Counted from the first letter of the stretch, positions 1-7,193 are shown. The stretch is DNA of 12,564 nt from Clostridiales bacterium (GCA_019418195.1 DYCJ01000016.1:8070-20633); one strand, 5' to 3'. A program made the numbers and translations. Notes: generated by a model not told the origin, from the letters alone.

Positions 1-282
1 GAAGAGTTCCGCGCCCGCGGAGCTGATGTGGAGAACGGCGCTTTCGGAGAAAATCTTGTGGTGCAGGGGATTGATTTTCGCAGCCTGCCTGTGGGTACAA
101 GACTCTGCTGCGGAGACGTAGTGCTTGAGATAACGCAGATTGGGAAAGAGTGCCATCACGGCTGTCAGATATTTCAAAAAATGGGAGAGTGCATCATGCC
201 CCGGGAAGGTGTGTTTGCGAAAGTGATCCGTGGAGGGTCCATAAGCACAGGGGCTGAGATGCGAGTGGCTGAACATGAATAG
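1..282 (+). CDS. MOSC domain-containing protein, 5'-truncated by the window edge
   Basis: The reading frame is open from base 1 to the TAG at 280-282, giving 93 visible residues. The true start lies upstream, so the GTG at 28 is internal. The visible part matches the C-terminal half of a MOSC domain: a G-FGENL-V-G-D segment, a V-G--L--GD-VLEITQIGK strand, a cysteine-rich stretch (KECHHGC, first Cys at 151-153), then MPREGVFAKV and a GG-I--G terminal strand. MOSC domains are beta-barrel sulfur-carrier domains related to molybdenum cofactor sulfurase and to YiiM/YuaD-type proteins; the conserved Cys is thought to carry sulfur. Clostridial versions of this length are often stand-alone or attached to a MoaB-like domain, and the missing N-terminus would decide which applies here. 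The end overlaps the next gene by 8 nt, which suggests translational coupling. The exact substrate is unknown. Confidence 0.85.
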   Translation, partial: EEFRARGADVENGAFGENLVVQGIDFRSLPVGTRLCCGDVVLEITQIGKECHHGCQIFQKMGECIMPREGVFAKVIRGGSISTGAEMRVAEHE

Positions 283-1165
283 ACGGAAATTATTTTTTAT
301 TCTTTTGCTCATAACAGTCCTGGCGGCAGGGTGCGCGGTACGGACAAAAGAAATTTCAGGCGGAGGAGAATCCATTCATAAGACAAAAGATGGGGAATAC
401 TATACATTTCAGGATGTGGAAGGCAACAGCTATGATGCCCCTCTCCTGTCTGATGTGCCGCAGTGCACTTATGATTTCGATCATTTGAAGACGGATGAGA
501 CGACCGGGTATAAGAGTTTTGAAGATGAGGAAAACGGTGTGACGGCACGGCTTGGGATCGACGTTTCCGAATTTCAGGGTGAAGAGATTGACTGGAATCA
601 GGTGAAAGACAGCGGTGTTGAATTTGTCATCATCCGTTTAGGATACCGCGCCTATGGAGACAGCGGGGAGCTTGTCCTTGATGCCATGTATGAACAGAAT
701 ATTCAGGGGGCGCTGGAAGCCGGGCTTGACGTCGGAGTTTATTTTTTCTCCCAGGCTGTCAGTGCGGCTGAAGCCATAGAAGAGGCGGAGTTCGTCCTGG
801 ATCATCTGTCGCCCTATGAGATAACCGGACCGGTTGTATATGATACAGAGGAGATCAAGTGGGACACCGCCCGCACAGATGACAATACAAAGCAGGAGTT
901 TACTAATTTCTGCAAGGTATTCTGCGATACCATTGAGCATGCGGGATATGAATCCATGATCTACTCCAATATGAAATGGATGGCATTTACGCTTGATATG
1001 TCCGAACTTTCGGAGTATGATTTCTGGTATGCGGATTACCATGAAGTTCCCCAGTGCCCGTATGATTACAAAATATGGCAGTACAGTGAGGAAGGTGCGG
1101 TGCCGGGAATCAATGGAAATGTAGATCTTAATCTCTGGTTTAAGAAAGAGGAAAAGAGCAAATAG
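275..1165 (+). CDS. GH25 family lysozyme-like lipoprotein
   Basis: This 296-residue protein is a predicted secreted, membrane-anchored muramidase that would cleave the beta-1,4 bond between MurNAc and GlcNAc in peptidoglycan. Residues 1-20 form a lipoprotein signal: MNRRK, a hydrophobic stretch, then LAAGC with Cys20 as the lipidation site. Residues 21-90 look like a polar linker. The GH25 barrel runs from about residue 92 to 290. It contains GIDVSEFQG (Asp96), VIIRLGYR, GVYFFSQA, a VVYDTEE strand carrying the D-x-E pair (Asp190, Glu192), YSN, FWYADY and the terminal WQYS...GI-G-VDLN motif (Asp284). These acidic residues correspond to the catalytic set known from GH25 lysozymes such as Cpl-1, so activity is plausible. 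The start overlaps the MOSC gene by 8 nt. It sits 18 nt before prmA, although its surface role has no obvious link to the RNA-modification genes downstream. It could act in wall remodelling or competition. Confidence 0.9.
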   Translation: MNRRKLFFILLLITVLAAGCAVRTKEISGGGESIHKTKDGEYYTFQDVEGNSYDAPLLSDVPQCTYDFDHLKTDETTGYKSFEDEENGVTARLGIDVSEFQGEEIDWNQVKDSGVEFVIIRLGYRAYGDSGELVLDAMYEQNIQGALEAGLDVGVYFFSQAVSAAEAIEEAEFVLDHLSPYEITGPVVYDTEEIKWDTARTDDNTKQEFTNFCKVFCDTIEHAGYESMIYSNMKWMAFTLDMSELSEYDFWYADYHEVPQCPYDYKIWQYSEEGAVPGINGNVDLNLWFKKEEKSK

Positions 1166-1183
1166 AAGACAGAAGGAGAATGA

Positions 1184-2140
1184 ATGATGAAATGGATCAA
1201 ATTCCGGTTGAAGACAACGACAGAAGCGGAGGATATCGTCAGCAGCATGCTCATGGATCTCGGCATTCAGGGGGTGGAGATAGAGGACAAAGTTCCCCTG
1301 ACACAGTCAGATAAAGAGCAGATGTTTGTGGATATCCTGCCAGAGATCGAGGCTGATGACGGTGTCGCATATTTGAGTTTCTATCTGGAGCCTGAGGATG
1401 ATAAAGAGAAGATCCTGTCAGAGATCAGGCAGGAACTGCAGGAGATGTCTTCATATTTAAATGTGGGAGAGTGCCGGATCGAAGAGTCCGAGACTGAGGA
1501 TGTTGACTGGGTAAATAACTGGAAACAGTATTTCCACCAGTTTTATGTGGATGATATTCTCATCATTCCCTCCTGGGAGAATGTAAAGCCTGAAGACAGT
1601 GACAAGATGGTGATCCATATCGATCCGGGTACTGCATTCGGGACCGGCATGCATGAGACGACCCAGCTCTGCATCCGTCAGATACGGAAATATGTGACGG
1701 AAGGGACGAGGATCCTGGATGTGGGCTGCGGAAGCGGAATCCTCGGCATGCTAGCATTGAAATTCGGAGCGGCGTATTCTGTGGGAACAGATCTCGATCC
1801 CTGTGCGATCGAAGCTACATATGAGAACATGGAAGTCAACGGGATTTCAAAGGACCGCTATGAAGTAATGATCGGGAATATCATCGATGACAAAGAAGTA
1901 CAGGATAAAGTGGGATATGGATGCTACGACATTGTTGCGGCAAATATCCTTGCGGACGTTCTGGTACAGCTCACGCCGGTCATCGTAAAACAGTTGAAAC
2001 CCGGCGGAATTTACATTACAAGCGGTATCATTGACGATAAAGAGCAGACAGTAGTCGACGCGGTAAAAGCGGCAGGACTCGAGGTACTTGACGTGACATA
2101 TCAGGGAGAATGGGTCTGCGTGACAGCGCGTAAAAACTGA
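1184..2140 (+). CDS. prmA: Ribosomal protein L11 methyltransferase
   Basis: PrmA is a cytoplasmic SAM-dependent enzyme that methylates lysines and the N-terminus of ribosomal protein L11. The length, 318 residues, is usual for Firmicute PrmA. An N-terminal alpha/beta substrate-recognition domain occupies about residues 1-110 and the Rossmann methyltransferase domain about 140-318. Visible motifs are the family signature DPGTAFGTGMHETT (147-160), the SAM-binding glycine loop ILDVGCGSG (177-185), the acidic GTDLDP end of strand 2 and the AANIL motif (252-256). ATG codons lie at 1184 and 1187. The Shine-Dalgarno core AAGGAG at 1173-1178 is 5 nt from the first and 8 nt from the second, so the second, giving a protein beginning MKWIKF, is at least as likely. 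The gene is directly followed by rsmE, a pairing commonly seen in Firmicutes. Confidence 0.96.
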   Translation: MMKWIKFRLKTTTEAEDIVSSMLMDLGIQGVEIEDKVPLTQSDKEQMFVDILPEIEADDGVAYLSFYLEPEDDKEKILSEIRQELQEMSSYLNVGECRIEESETEDVDWVNNWKQYFHQFYVDDILIIPSWENVKPEDSDKMVIHIDPGTAFGTGMHETTQLCIRQIRKYVTEGTRILDVGCGSGILGMLALKFGAAYSVGTDLDPCAIEATYENMEVNGISKDRYEVMIGNIIDDKEVQDKVGYGCYDIVAANILADVLVQLTPVIVKQLKPGGIYITSGIIDDKEQTVVDAVKAAGLEVLDVTYQGEWVCVTARKN

Positions 2141-2158
2141 CAGGAGCGAAAAGAGAGT

Positions 2159-2911
2159 ATGCAGCATTTTTTTGCAGATCCTTCATGGTTCAGGGACGGG
2201 AAAGTCATATTAGAAGGAACGGATGTAAATCATATCAAAAATGTACTCAGGATGAGACCGGGGGAGGACGTGCGGATCAGTGACGGGAGCGGAAAGGTGT
2301 ATCTCTGCTGTGTGGGTGCATACGAAGCGGGGACGGCGATACTGGATATCCTTAAAGAGCTGGATGCAGACACGGAACTTCCATCAAAGATCATTTTATT
2401 CCAGGGGCTGCCCAAAGGGGATAAGATGGACTGGATCGTGCAGAAAGCGGTCGAACTGGGAGCAGATGAGATTGTTCCGTTTTCAGCCAGACGATCCATC
2501 GTGAAGCTGGATGAAAAGAAAGCGAAAAAGAAACAGGAGCGCTGGCAGGCGATCGCCAAGGGGGCAGCAGAGCAGTCCGGACGCAGCCGGATACCGGAGG
2601 TGCGGCAGGTGATGACATTTGCAGGAGCCCTGGATGAAGCGTCTGATCTGGACGTTGTCCTGATTCCCTATGAATTGGAAGAAGGAATGAGGAGGACGGC
2701 GCAGATCATCGAAAATATCGTGCCCGGTCAGTCTGTCGGGATTTTTATCGGCCCTGAAGGCGGTTTTGAGGAAACGGAAGTGGAACAGGCAAAAGAGTGC
2801 GGGGCACAGCCGGTCACCCTTGGAAAACGTATCTTAAGGACAGAGACAGCAGGATTGACAACACTCTCGATCCTTATGTATCATCTTGAAAGCAGAAATC
2901 ATAATCTATAA
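2159..2911 (+). CDS. rsmE: 16S rRNA (uracil-1498-N3)-methyltransferase RsmE
   Basis: RsmE is a SPOUT-class (trefoil-knot) methyltransferase that makes m3U1498 in the decoding region of 16S rRNA, acting on the assembled 30S subunit. This 250-residue protein has the family's layout. An N-terminal PUA-like RNA-binding domain (about 1-70) carries H-IKNVLR-R (His25 to Arg33). The C-terminal knot domain has K-DKMDWIVQKAVELG (86-101), the KGAAEQSGRS segment (134-143), GIFIGPEGGF (194-203) and LG-RILRTETA (221-231), the last two forming the SAM-binding knot. It starts 18 nt after prmA with an AGGAG sequence upstream, so the two are probably co-translated. Its end is 27 nt from the cysteine desulfurase. 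Confidence 0.96.
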   Translation: MQHFFADPSWFRDGKVILEGTDVNHIKNVLRMRPGEDVRISDGSGKVYLCCVGAYEAGTAILDILKELDADTELPSKIILFQGLPKGDKMDWIVQKAVELGADEIVPFSARRSIVKLDEKKAKKKQERWQAIAKGAAEQSGRSRIPEVRQVMTFAGALDEASDLDVVLIPYELEEGMRRTAQIIENIVPGQSVGIFIGPEGGFEETEVEQAKECGAQPVTLGKRILRTETAGLTTLSILMYHLESRNHNL

Positions 2912-2912
2912 G
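2886..2912 (+). promoter_or_regulatory. Weak candidate promoter before the cysteine desulfurase
   Basis: TTGAAA (2886-2891) and TATAAG (2907-2912) each match five of six consensus bases, but the spacer is only 15 nt and the elements lie in the last codons of rsmE. It could give internal transcription of the desulfurase-thiI pair. Chance occurrence is quite possible. Confidence 0.25.
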
Positions 2913-2938
2913 TAAGAAAAGTGTAAAGGAAAGGAACT

Positions 2939-4096
2939 ATGGAAGTTTATCTGGACAATTCCGCTACTACCATGTGTTATCCGGAAGTAGGGGAATTAGT
3001 ATATAAAGTGATGTGCCGGGATTATGGCAATCCGTCCTCCATGCACAGAAAAGGCGTGCAGGCGGAGCACTATATCCGGGATGCAAAAGAGACGATCGCA
3101 AAAATACTGAAGATCAATTCGAAGGAAATCTTTTTCACATCTGGCGGCACGGAGAGCGACAATCTGGCTCTGATCGGATGCGCCAGGGCAAACAAGAGAA
3201 ACGGAAACCATCTGATCACTTCCTCTATCGAGCATCCGGCGATCTTAAATACAATGCGCTATCTTGAAGAGGAAGAAGGATTCCGGGTAACGTATCTTCC
3301 GGTGGACTCAAAAGGCAGGATAAAACTCGATGCGCTGAAAGAGGCCCTCTGTCCTGAGACTATCCTTGTATCCATCATGTATGTGAATAATGAGGTGGGT
3401 ACGGTGCAGCCGGTGCAGGAGGCGGCCCGGCTTGTCAAAAAATATAACCCGTCCATCCTGTTCCATACGGACGCTGTGCAGGGATATGGAAAATATCGTA
3501 TTTATCCCAAGAGAATGGGGATCGATCTTCTGACAGCGAGCGGCCACAAGATCCACGGCCCGAAAGGGACAGGATTCCTCTATATTGACAACAGGGTGAA
3601 GATCAGACCTATCGTGTTCGGCGGAGAACAGCAGAAAAATGTCCGTTCAGGAACAGAGAATGTACACGGGATCGCAGGGCTCGGGCTGGCTTCAAAGATG
3701 ATCTATCAGGATCTGGAGATGAAAACTGCTCTCATGAGGGAACTGAAGAGCCACTTCATCGAAGGTATAGCAGAGATTGAGAATACTACGATACACGGCT
3801 TTACAGATGAAGGAAGTGCCCCTCACATTATCAGTGTTGGGGTTGCCGGCGTGCGGAGTGAAGTGCTGCTGCACACGCTGGAGGATAAAGGAATCTATGT
3901 ATCGTCAGGTTCGGCATGTTCCTCAAATCATCCCTCTGTCAGCGGCGTGCTGAAGGGGATCGGAGCAGCAAGGGAGTACCTGGACGCAACATTGAGGTTC
4001 AGTATGTCAGAATTTACGACAAAAGAAGAAATTGACTATACGCTGGAAACACTATATAATTGTATACCGATGCTTAGGAGATATACGCGGCACTGA
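2939..4096 (+). CDS. NifS/IscS-type cysteine desulfurase, likely sulfur donor for ThiI
   Basis: This is a PLP-dependent enzyme that removes sulfur from L-cysteine, forming alanine and an enzyme-bound persulfide. Its 385 residues cover the full class-V aminotransferase fold. Motifs in order are YLDNSATT (4-11), FTSGGTESDN (66-75), SIEHPA (96-101, His99 stacking on PLP), FHTDAVQG (175-182, Asp178), the Schiff-base lysine in SGHKIHGPKG (Lys204), the FGGEQ...RSGT loop (227-239) and the catalytic Cys327 within SSGSACSS (322-329). The start is supported by an AAAGGAAAGG element just upstream. No IscU, IscA or IscR gene is nearby. Instead thiI follows after 44 nt, the same arrangement as nifZ-thiI in Bacillus subtilis, so a dedicated role in tRNA thiolation is inferred rather than general Fe-S assembly. 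A broader function cannot be excluded. Confidence 0.94.
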   Translation: MEVYLDNSATTMCYPEVGELVYKVMCRDYGNPSSMHRKGVQAEHYIRDAKETIAKILKINSKEIFFTSGGTESDNLALIGCARANKRNGNHLITSSIEHPAILNTMRYLEEEEGFRVTYLPVDSKGRIKLDALKEALCPETILVSIMYVNNEVGTVQPVQEAARLVKKYNPSILFHTDAVQGYGKYRIYPKRMGIDLLTASGHKIHGPKGTGFLYIDNRVKIRPIVFGGEQQKNVRSGTENVHGIAGLGLASKMIYQDLEMKTALMRELKSHFIEGIAEIENTTIHGFTDEGSAPHIISVGVAGVRSEVLLHTLEDKGIYVSSGSACSSNHPSVSGVLKGIGAAREYLDATLRFSMSEFTTKEEIDYTLETLYNCIPMLRRYTRH

Positions 4097-4140
4097 TATG
4101 GAAAATGCAGGCGGCGTTTACATGAACAAAGGAGAGAAAC

Positions 4141-5331
4141 ATGAGATTTCATTCATTTTTGATCAAGTACGGTGAGATCGGGATTAAAGGAAAGAACCGG
4201 TACATGTTCGAGGATGCTCTTGTGCGCCAGATCAGATATGCGTTAAAAGATGTGGACGGAGAGTTTATCGTGCATAAATGCCACGGAAGAGTATACGTGG
4301 ACTGTGAAGGCGAATATGATTACGTGGAGACGGTAGAAAGCCTTAAGAGAGTATTCGGTCTCGTGGGAATCTGTCCGGTTGTGAGAAAGCCGGTCAGAGA
4401 GATCGAAGAACTGAAAAAAGACATTGTTACCTATGTGGGGGAGATGTATCCGGAGGGAAACAAGACTTTCAAAGTAGAGGCAAGACGGGCAAACAAACGT
4501 TATCCTATGAACTCCATGGAGATCAACTGCGAGCTGGGCGAGGCGGTACTTGACGCATACCCGGAGATGAAAGTGGACGTCCATCATCCGGACGTGAAAC
4601 TGAATGTGGAGATCCGCGAGGAAGTCTACATTTATTCGGAGATCATTCCCGGCCCCGGAGGCATGCCTGTCGGGACGAACGGAAGCGCTATGCTGCTGCT
4701 GTCCGGCGGTATTGACAGCCCGGTGGCAGGGTACATGATCGCAAAGCGCGGCGTAGAGATCGAGGCGGTTTATTTCCATGCTCCGCCGTACACAAGCGAG
4801 CGTGCAAAAGAAAAAGTGGTCGATCTTGCAAAACTGGTGTCAGCCTATGCCGGTCCTATCAAGCTTCATATTGTCAATTTCACGGATATCCAGCTCTACA
4901 TTTATGAGAAGTGTCCGCACGACGAACTTACGATCATCATGCGCAGATATATGATGCGTATTGCAGAGCACTTTGCAAAGAAAGACGGATGTCTGGGGCT
5001 GATCACAGGCGAGAGTATCGGACAGGTGGCAAGCCAGACAATGCAGAGTCTTGCGGCGACAAATGCCGTGTGTACACTGCCGGTATACCGTCCGCTGATC
5101 GGTTTTGACAAGAAAGAGATAGTTGAAATATCAGAGAAGATCGATACGTACGAGACATCTATCCTGCCCTATGAGGACTGCTGTACGATCTTTGTTGCAA
5201 AGCATCCGGTGACGAAACCGAATGTGGAGAGGATCGCAAAATCAGAACTGAATCTGACGGAGAAGATCGACGAGCTGATGAAGACAGCGATCGAGACAAC
5301 GGAAGTTATTACAGTCGCGTATGGCGATTAG
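4141..5331 (+). CDS. thiI: tRNA 4-thiouridine synthase ThiI (no rhodanese domain)
   Basis: ThiI adenylates U8 of tRNA and transfers sulfur to make s4U, a near-UV sensor. It can also take part in thiamine thiazole synthesis. The 396 residues comprise an N-terminal ferredoxin-like plus THUMP RNA-binding region (about 1-165, beginning with a conserved KYGEIGIKGKNR stretch at 9-20) and a PP-loop ATPase domain. That domain has LLLSGGIDSPVAGY (185-198), FHAPPYTSERAKEK (212-225), LITGESIGQVASQT (287-300) and YEDCCTIF (344-351). There is no C-terminal rhodanese domain, unlike the longer E. coli protein; short ThiI is normal in Firmicutes. Cys347/Cys348 lie about where E. coli Cys344 is expected, so one probably carries the persulfide; this alignment is from memory. 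AAAGGAGAG precedes the ATG. The partner desulfurase is immediately upstream and a terminator follows 58 nt after the stop. Confidence 0.96.
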   Translation: MRFHSFLIKYGEIGIKGKNRYMFEDALVRQIRYALKDVDGEFIVHKCHGRVYVDCEGEYDYVETVESLKRVFGLVGICPVVRKPVREIEELKKDIVTYVGEMYPEGNKTFKVEARRANKRYPMNSMEINCELGEAVLDAYPEMKVDVHHPDVKLNVEIREEVYIYSEIIPGPGGMPVGTNGSAMLLLSGGIDSPVAGYMIAKRGVEIEAVYFHAPPYTSERAKEKVVDLAKLVSAYAGPIKLHIVNFTDIQLYIYEKCPHDELTIIMRRYMMRIAEHFAKKDGCLGLITGESIGQVASQTMQSLAATNAVCTLPVYRPLIGFDKKEIVEISEKIDTYETSILPYEDCCTIFVAKHPVTKPNVERIAKSELNLTEKIDELMKTAIETTEVITVAYGD

Positions 5332-5343
5332 AAACAGTATAAA

Positions 5344-5379
5344 GCGCGCGGGGATACAGATGAAAGATCCGCCGCGCGC
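5344..5379. repeat. GC-only inverted repeat downstream of thiI
   Basis: GCGCGCGG at 5344-5351 is exactly complementary to CCGCGCGC at 5372-5379, an 8-bp all-GC stem around a 20-nt loop. No U-tract follows directly, so it is not a classic terminator by itself. It lies just ahead of the strong hairpin at 5390-5420 and could protect the thiI mRNA 3' end. Confidence 0.55.
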
Positions 5380-5389
5380 CGGGGCAAAG

Positions 5390-5420
5390 AAAAAGCTGCC
5401 TCATAAAGAGACAGCTTTTT
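5390..5420. terminator. Bidirectional intrinsic terminator between thiI and the HPr-like gene
   Basis: AAAAAGCTG (5390-5398) pairs with CAGCTTTTT (5412-5420). After one C/A mismatch the stem continues with CTC/GAG, closing a 5-nt loop (5403-5407). The A-run before the stem and the T-run after it give a U-tract on both strands. It therefore terminates thiI on the plus strand and the convergent minus-strand gene ending at 5434. Confidence 0.88.
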
Positions 5421-5433
5421 ATATGCTTATTAC

Positions 5434-5667
5434 TTATTTGATAATGTAAGCATCCAGAGCTGCAAGGATGTCATCTACATTGCCGTCAGCGTGGATGTTG
5501 AGGTCGATCGGTTTAGAAAGATCCAGGCTGAAGATTCCCATGATTGATTTGGCATCTATAACATATCTTCCGGATACTAAATCAAAGTCATTGTCATACT
5601 TTGTGATCTCGTTTACAAAAGATTTTACTTTGTCGATTGAGTTTAATGAAATCTGTACGGTTTTCAT
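5434..5667 (-). CDS. HPr-fold protein lacking the phosphorylatable active-site histidine
   Basis: The 77 residues align over their whole length with HPr, the phosphocarrier of the PTS sugar-uptake system. The second half is very HPr-like: DAKSIMGIFSLDL (38-50) corresponds to the Ser46 loop (NLKSIMGVMSLG in B. subtilis), with Ser41 as the presumed HPr-kinase-site equivalent, followed by I-L-IHADG and the terminal LAALDAYI helix. The first half lacks the G-[IL]-HARPA active-site motif: the equivalent stretch is LNSIDKVKSF, one residue shorter, and the only histidine in the protein is His59. It should therefore be unable to accept phosphate from enzyme I, so a regulatory or structural role is likelier than sugar transport; that is inference. 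AAGGAGGG (plus-strand 5678-5685) gives a strong ribosome binding site 10 nt from the ATG. It is the only minus-strand gene here, with its own promoter and terminator. HPr-like assignment is firm; function is unknown. Confidence 0.88.
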   Translation of the reverse strand: MKTVQISLNSIDKVKSFVNEITKYDNDFDLVSGRYVIDAKSIMGIFSLDLSKPIDLNIHADGNVDDILAALDAYIIK

Positions 5668-5723
5668 TTTAAATAATCCCTCCTTGAATCATACAATAAA
5701 GTAAGGCTTTCCGCCTCATGTAT

Positions 5724-5752
5724 ATTCTACGGGATGCAATGGAAAAAGTCAA
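5724..5752 (-). promoter_or_regulatory. Sigma-A-type promoter of the HPr-like gene
   Basis: Read on the minus strand, TTGACT (plus positions 5747-5752) and TAGAAT (5724-5729) are separated by exactly 17 nt. Each matches the vegetative consensus in five of six positions. Transcription would begin near 5717, giving a leader of about 50 nt that contains the AAGGAGGG site. The promoter lies within the upstream region of the divergent mtaB. Confidence 0.8.
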
Positions 5753-5783
5753 GAAACAAGAGGAAAAAAGAGGTAAAATTGTT

Positions 5784-7115
5784 ATGAAAAAAGCGGCGCT
5801 GCACAACCTGGGATGTAAAGTAAATGCATATGAGACAGAAGCAATGCAGGAGATGCTGGAAAATGCCGGATATGAGATCGTTCCTTTTAAAGAAGGGGCA
5901 GATATCTATATTATCAACACCTGTACCGTGACCAATATTGCGGACCGGAAGTCCCGGCAGATGCTGCACCGGGCAAGAAAAATGAACCCGGATGCCATAG
6001 TGGTGGCAGCAGGGTGCTATGTGCAGGCACAGGACGGGAAAGAGGTCGATCCGTGCATTGACATCGTACTCGGAAATAACCATAAAAAAGATCTGATAGA
6101 GATACTGGAAAAATATGATTTAAAAAGAACTGCCGGAGCAGCGGAAAAAAGGCAAGATGAGAAAGGGACATGCACTGTGGCAGAGATTGAAGACATCAAT
6201 AAGACCCGTGAGTATGAATCCCTGCATCTGACAAAGCCCGGTGACCACACACGTGCGTACATCAAAGTACAGGACGGATGCAACCAGTTCTGCACATATT
6301 GCATCATTCCCTATGCAAGAGGACGGGTCCGCAGCAGAGAACAGGAGGATGTGGTAAACGAAGTGAAAAGCCTTGCGGCCAACGGATATAAGGAAATCGT
6401 GCTGACAGGAATCCATCTGAGCTCTTACGGGATAGATCATGACGGTGATAGACATCTTCTGGATCTGATCCGTGCCGTCCATGAAGTGGACGGGATCAGT
6501 CGGATACGCCTTGGTTCGCTGGAACCGGGGATCATTACGGAAGAGTTTGCGGATGCTTTAAGCGGGCTTTCGAAGATATGTCCGCACTTTCACCTATCTC
6601 TCCAGAGCGGATGTGATGCTACATTAAAAAGGATGAACAGGAGATATACAAGTGCCGAATATTATGAGAAGTGCTGTATTCTCCGTAAGTATTTTGATAA
6701 CCCGGCACTGACGACAGATGTGATCGTCGGCTTCCCCGGTGAGACAGAGGCGGAGTTTCAGGAATCTTTTGCCTTTGTCGACAAGGCAGACTTCTATGAG
6801 ACTCATATCTTTAAGTATTCAAGGCGTGAAGGCACAAAGGCGGCGCGGATGGAGGATCAGATCGATGAAACGGTCAAAGCACGGAGAAGCGCTGCTATGA
6901 TAGAACTGGGCCTGAAGAAAAAAGAAGCATATGAGAGAAGCTTTATCGGGAAGACCGTGGAAGTGCTTGTGGAAGAGGATGAAGTATATGAGGGGAAAAC
7001 CGTTCAGGCGGGACATACAAAAGAGTATATAAAAATTGCACTAGAATCGGAGAAAAATCTTAAAAATACTATTGTAAAAGTGCAAATTGAAAATGATTCA
7101 CAAATTATACGTTGA
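5784..7115 (+). CDS. mtaB: tRNA (N6-threonylcarbamoyladenosine-37-C2)-methylthiotransferase MtaB
   Basis: MtaB is a radical-SAM methylthiotransferase that converts t6A37 to ms2t6A37 in ANN-decoding tRNAs. From the ATG at 5784 the protein has 443 residues. The N-terminal UPF0004 domain carries the three cluster cysteines: LGCKVN (Cys11), NTCTVTN (Cys47) and AAGCYVQ (Cys78). The radical-SAM cluster motif is CNQFCTYC (Cys166, Cys170, Cys173), followed by IIPYARGR-RSR, the SLQSGCD-TLKRMNRRYT segment and TDVIVGFPGE. The end matches a TRAM RNA-binding domain. LGCKVN and these Cys positions distinguish MtaB from MiaB and RimO. The frame is open back to 5718, but that 22-residue extension is Lys/Glu-rich, unlike the family, and overlaps the opposing HPr promoter. 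The 5784 ATG directly begins the conserved domain and has AGAGG about 10 nt upstream. No clear promoter of its own is visible. Confidence 0.93.
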   Translation: MKKAALHNLGCKVNAYETEAMQEMLENAGYEIVPFKEGADIYIINTCTVTNIADRKSRQMLHRARKMNPDAIVVAAGCYVQAQDGKEVDPCIDIVLGNNHKKDLIEILEKYDLKRTAGAAEKRQDEKGTCTVAEIEDINKTREYESLHLTKPGDHTRAYIKVQDGCNQFCTYCIIPYARGRVRSREQEDVVNEVKSLAANGYKEIVLTGIHLSSYGIDHDGDRHLLDLIRAVHEVDGISRIRLGSLEPGIITEEFADALSGLSKICPHFHLSLQSGCDATLKRMNRRYTSAEYYEKCCILRKYFDNPALTTDVIVGFPGETEAEFQESFAFVDKADFYETHIFKYSRREGTKAARMEDQIDETVKARRSAAMIELGLKKKEAYERSFIGKTVEVLVEEDEVYEGKTVQAGHTKEYIKIALESEKNLKNTIVKVQIENDSQIIR

Positions 7116-7140
7116 ATTTTGAGAGGGATTATATTAGAAT
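7112..7140 (+). promoter_or_regulatory. Sigma-A-type promoter of the ireB-ruvX-DUF1292 unit
   Basis: TTGAAT (7112-7117) and TAGAAT (7135-7140) are spaced by exactly 17 nt. The -35 box overlaps the mtaB stop codon (TGA 7113-7115). Expected initiation near 7147 leaves a leader of about 47 nt ending in the AAGGAGG ribosome binding site at 7179-7185. Confidence 0.75.
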
Positions 7141-7193
7141 TGTAAATAGGGGTTCTGCGTAATCGAAGACATACAGAAAAGGAGGAAGATACG

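Noticed and set aside
4098..4175. 25-codon open frame between the desulfurase and thiI
   Set aside because: It runs into the thiI coding region in another frame and has no ribosome binding site or recognisable sequence.
4243..4779. 178-codon minus-strand open frame opposite thiI
   Set aside because: It lies wholly antisense to a well-supported conserved gene, shows no recognisable domain and is His/Val-rich, as expected from the complementary frame.
5468..5704. 78-codon plus-strand open frame across the HPr-like gene
   Set aside because: The minus-strand frame has clear HPr homology, a promoter and a Shine-Dalgarno; the plus-strand frame has none of these.
5774..5779. TAAAAT as a -10 box for mtaB
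   Set aside because: It is too close to the ATG (initiation would fall at about 5786, inside the gene) and has no matching -35 element 17 nt upstream.
5718..5783. N-terminal extension of mtaB
   Set aside because: The extra 22 residues are Lys/Glu-rich and absent from the family as I know it, and they overlap the opposing promoter; the ATG at 5784 starts the conserved domain.
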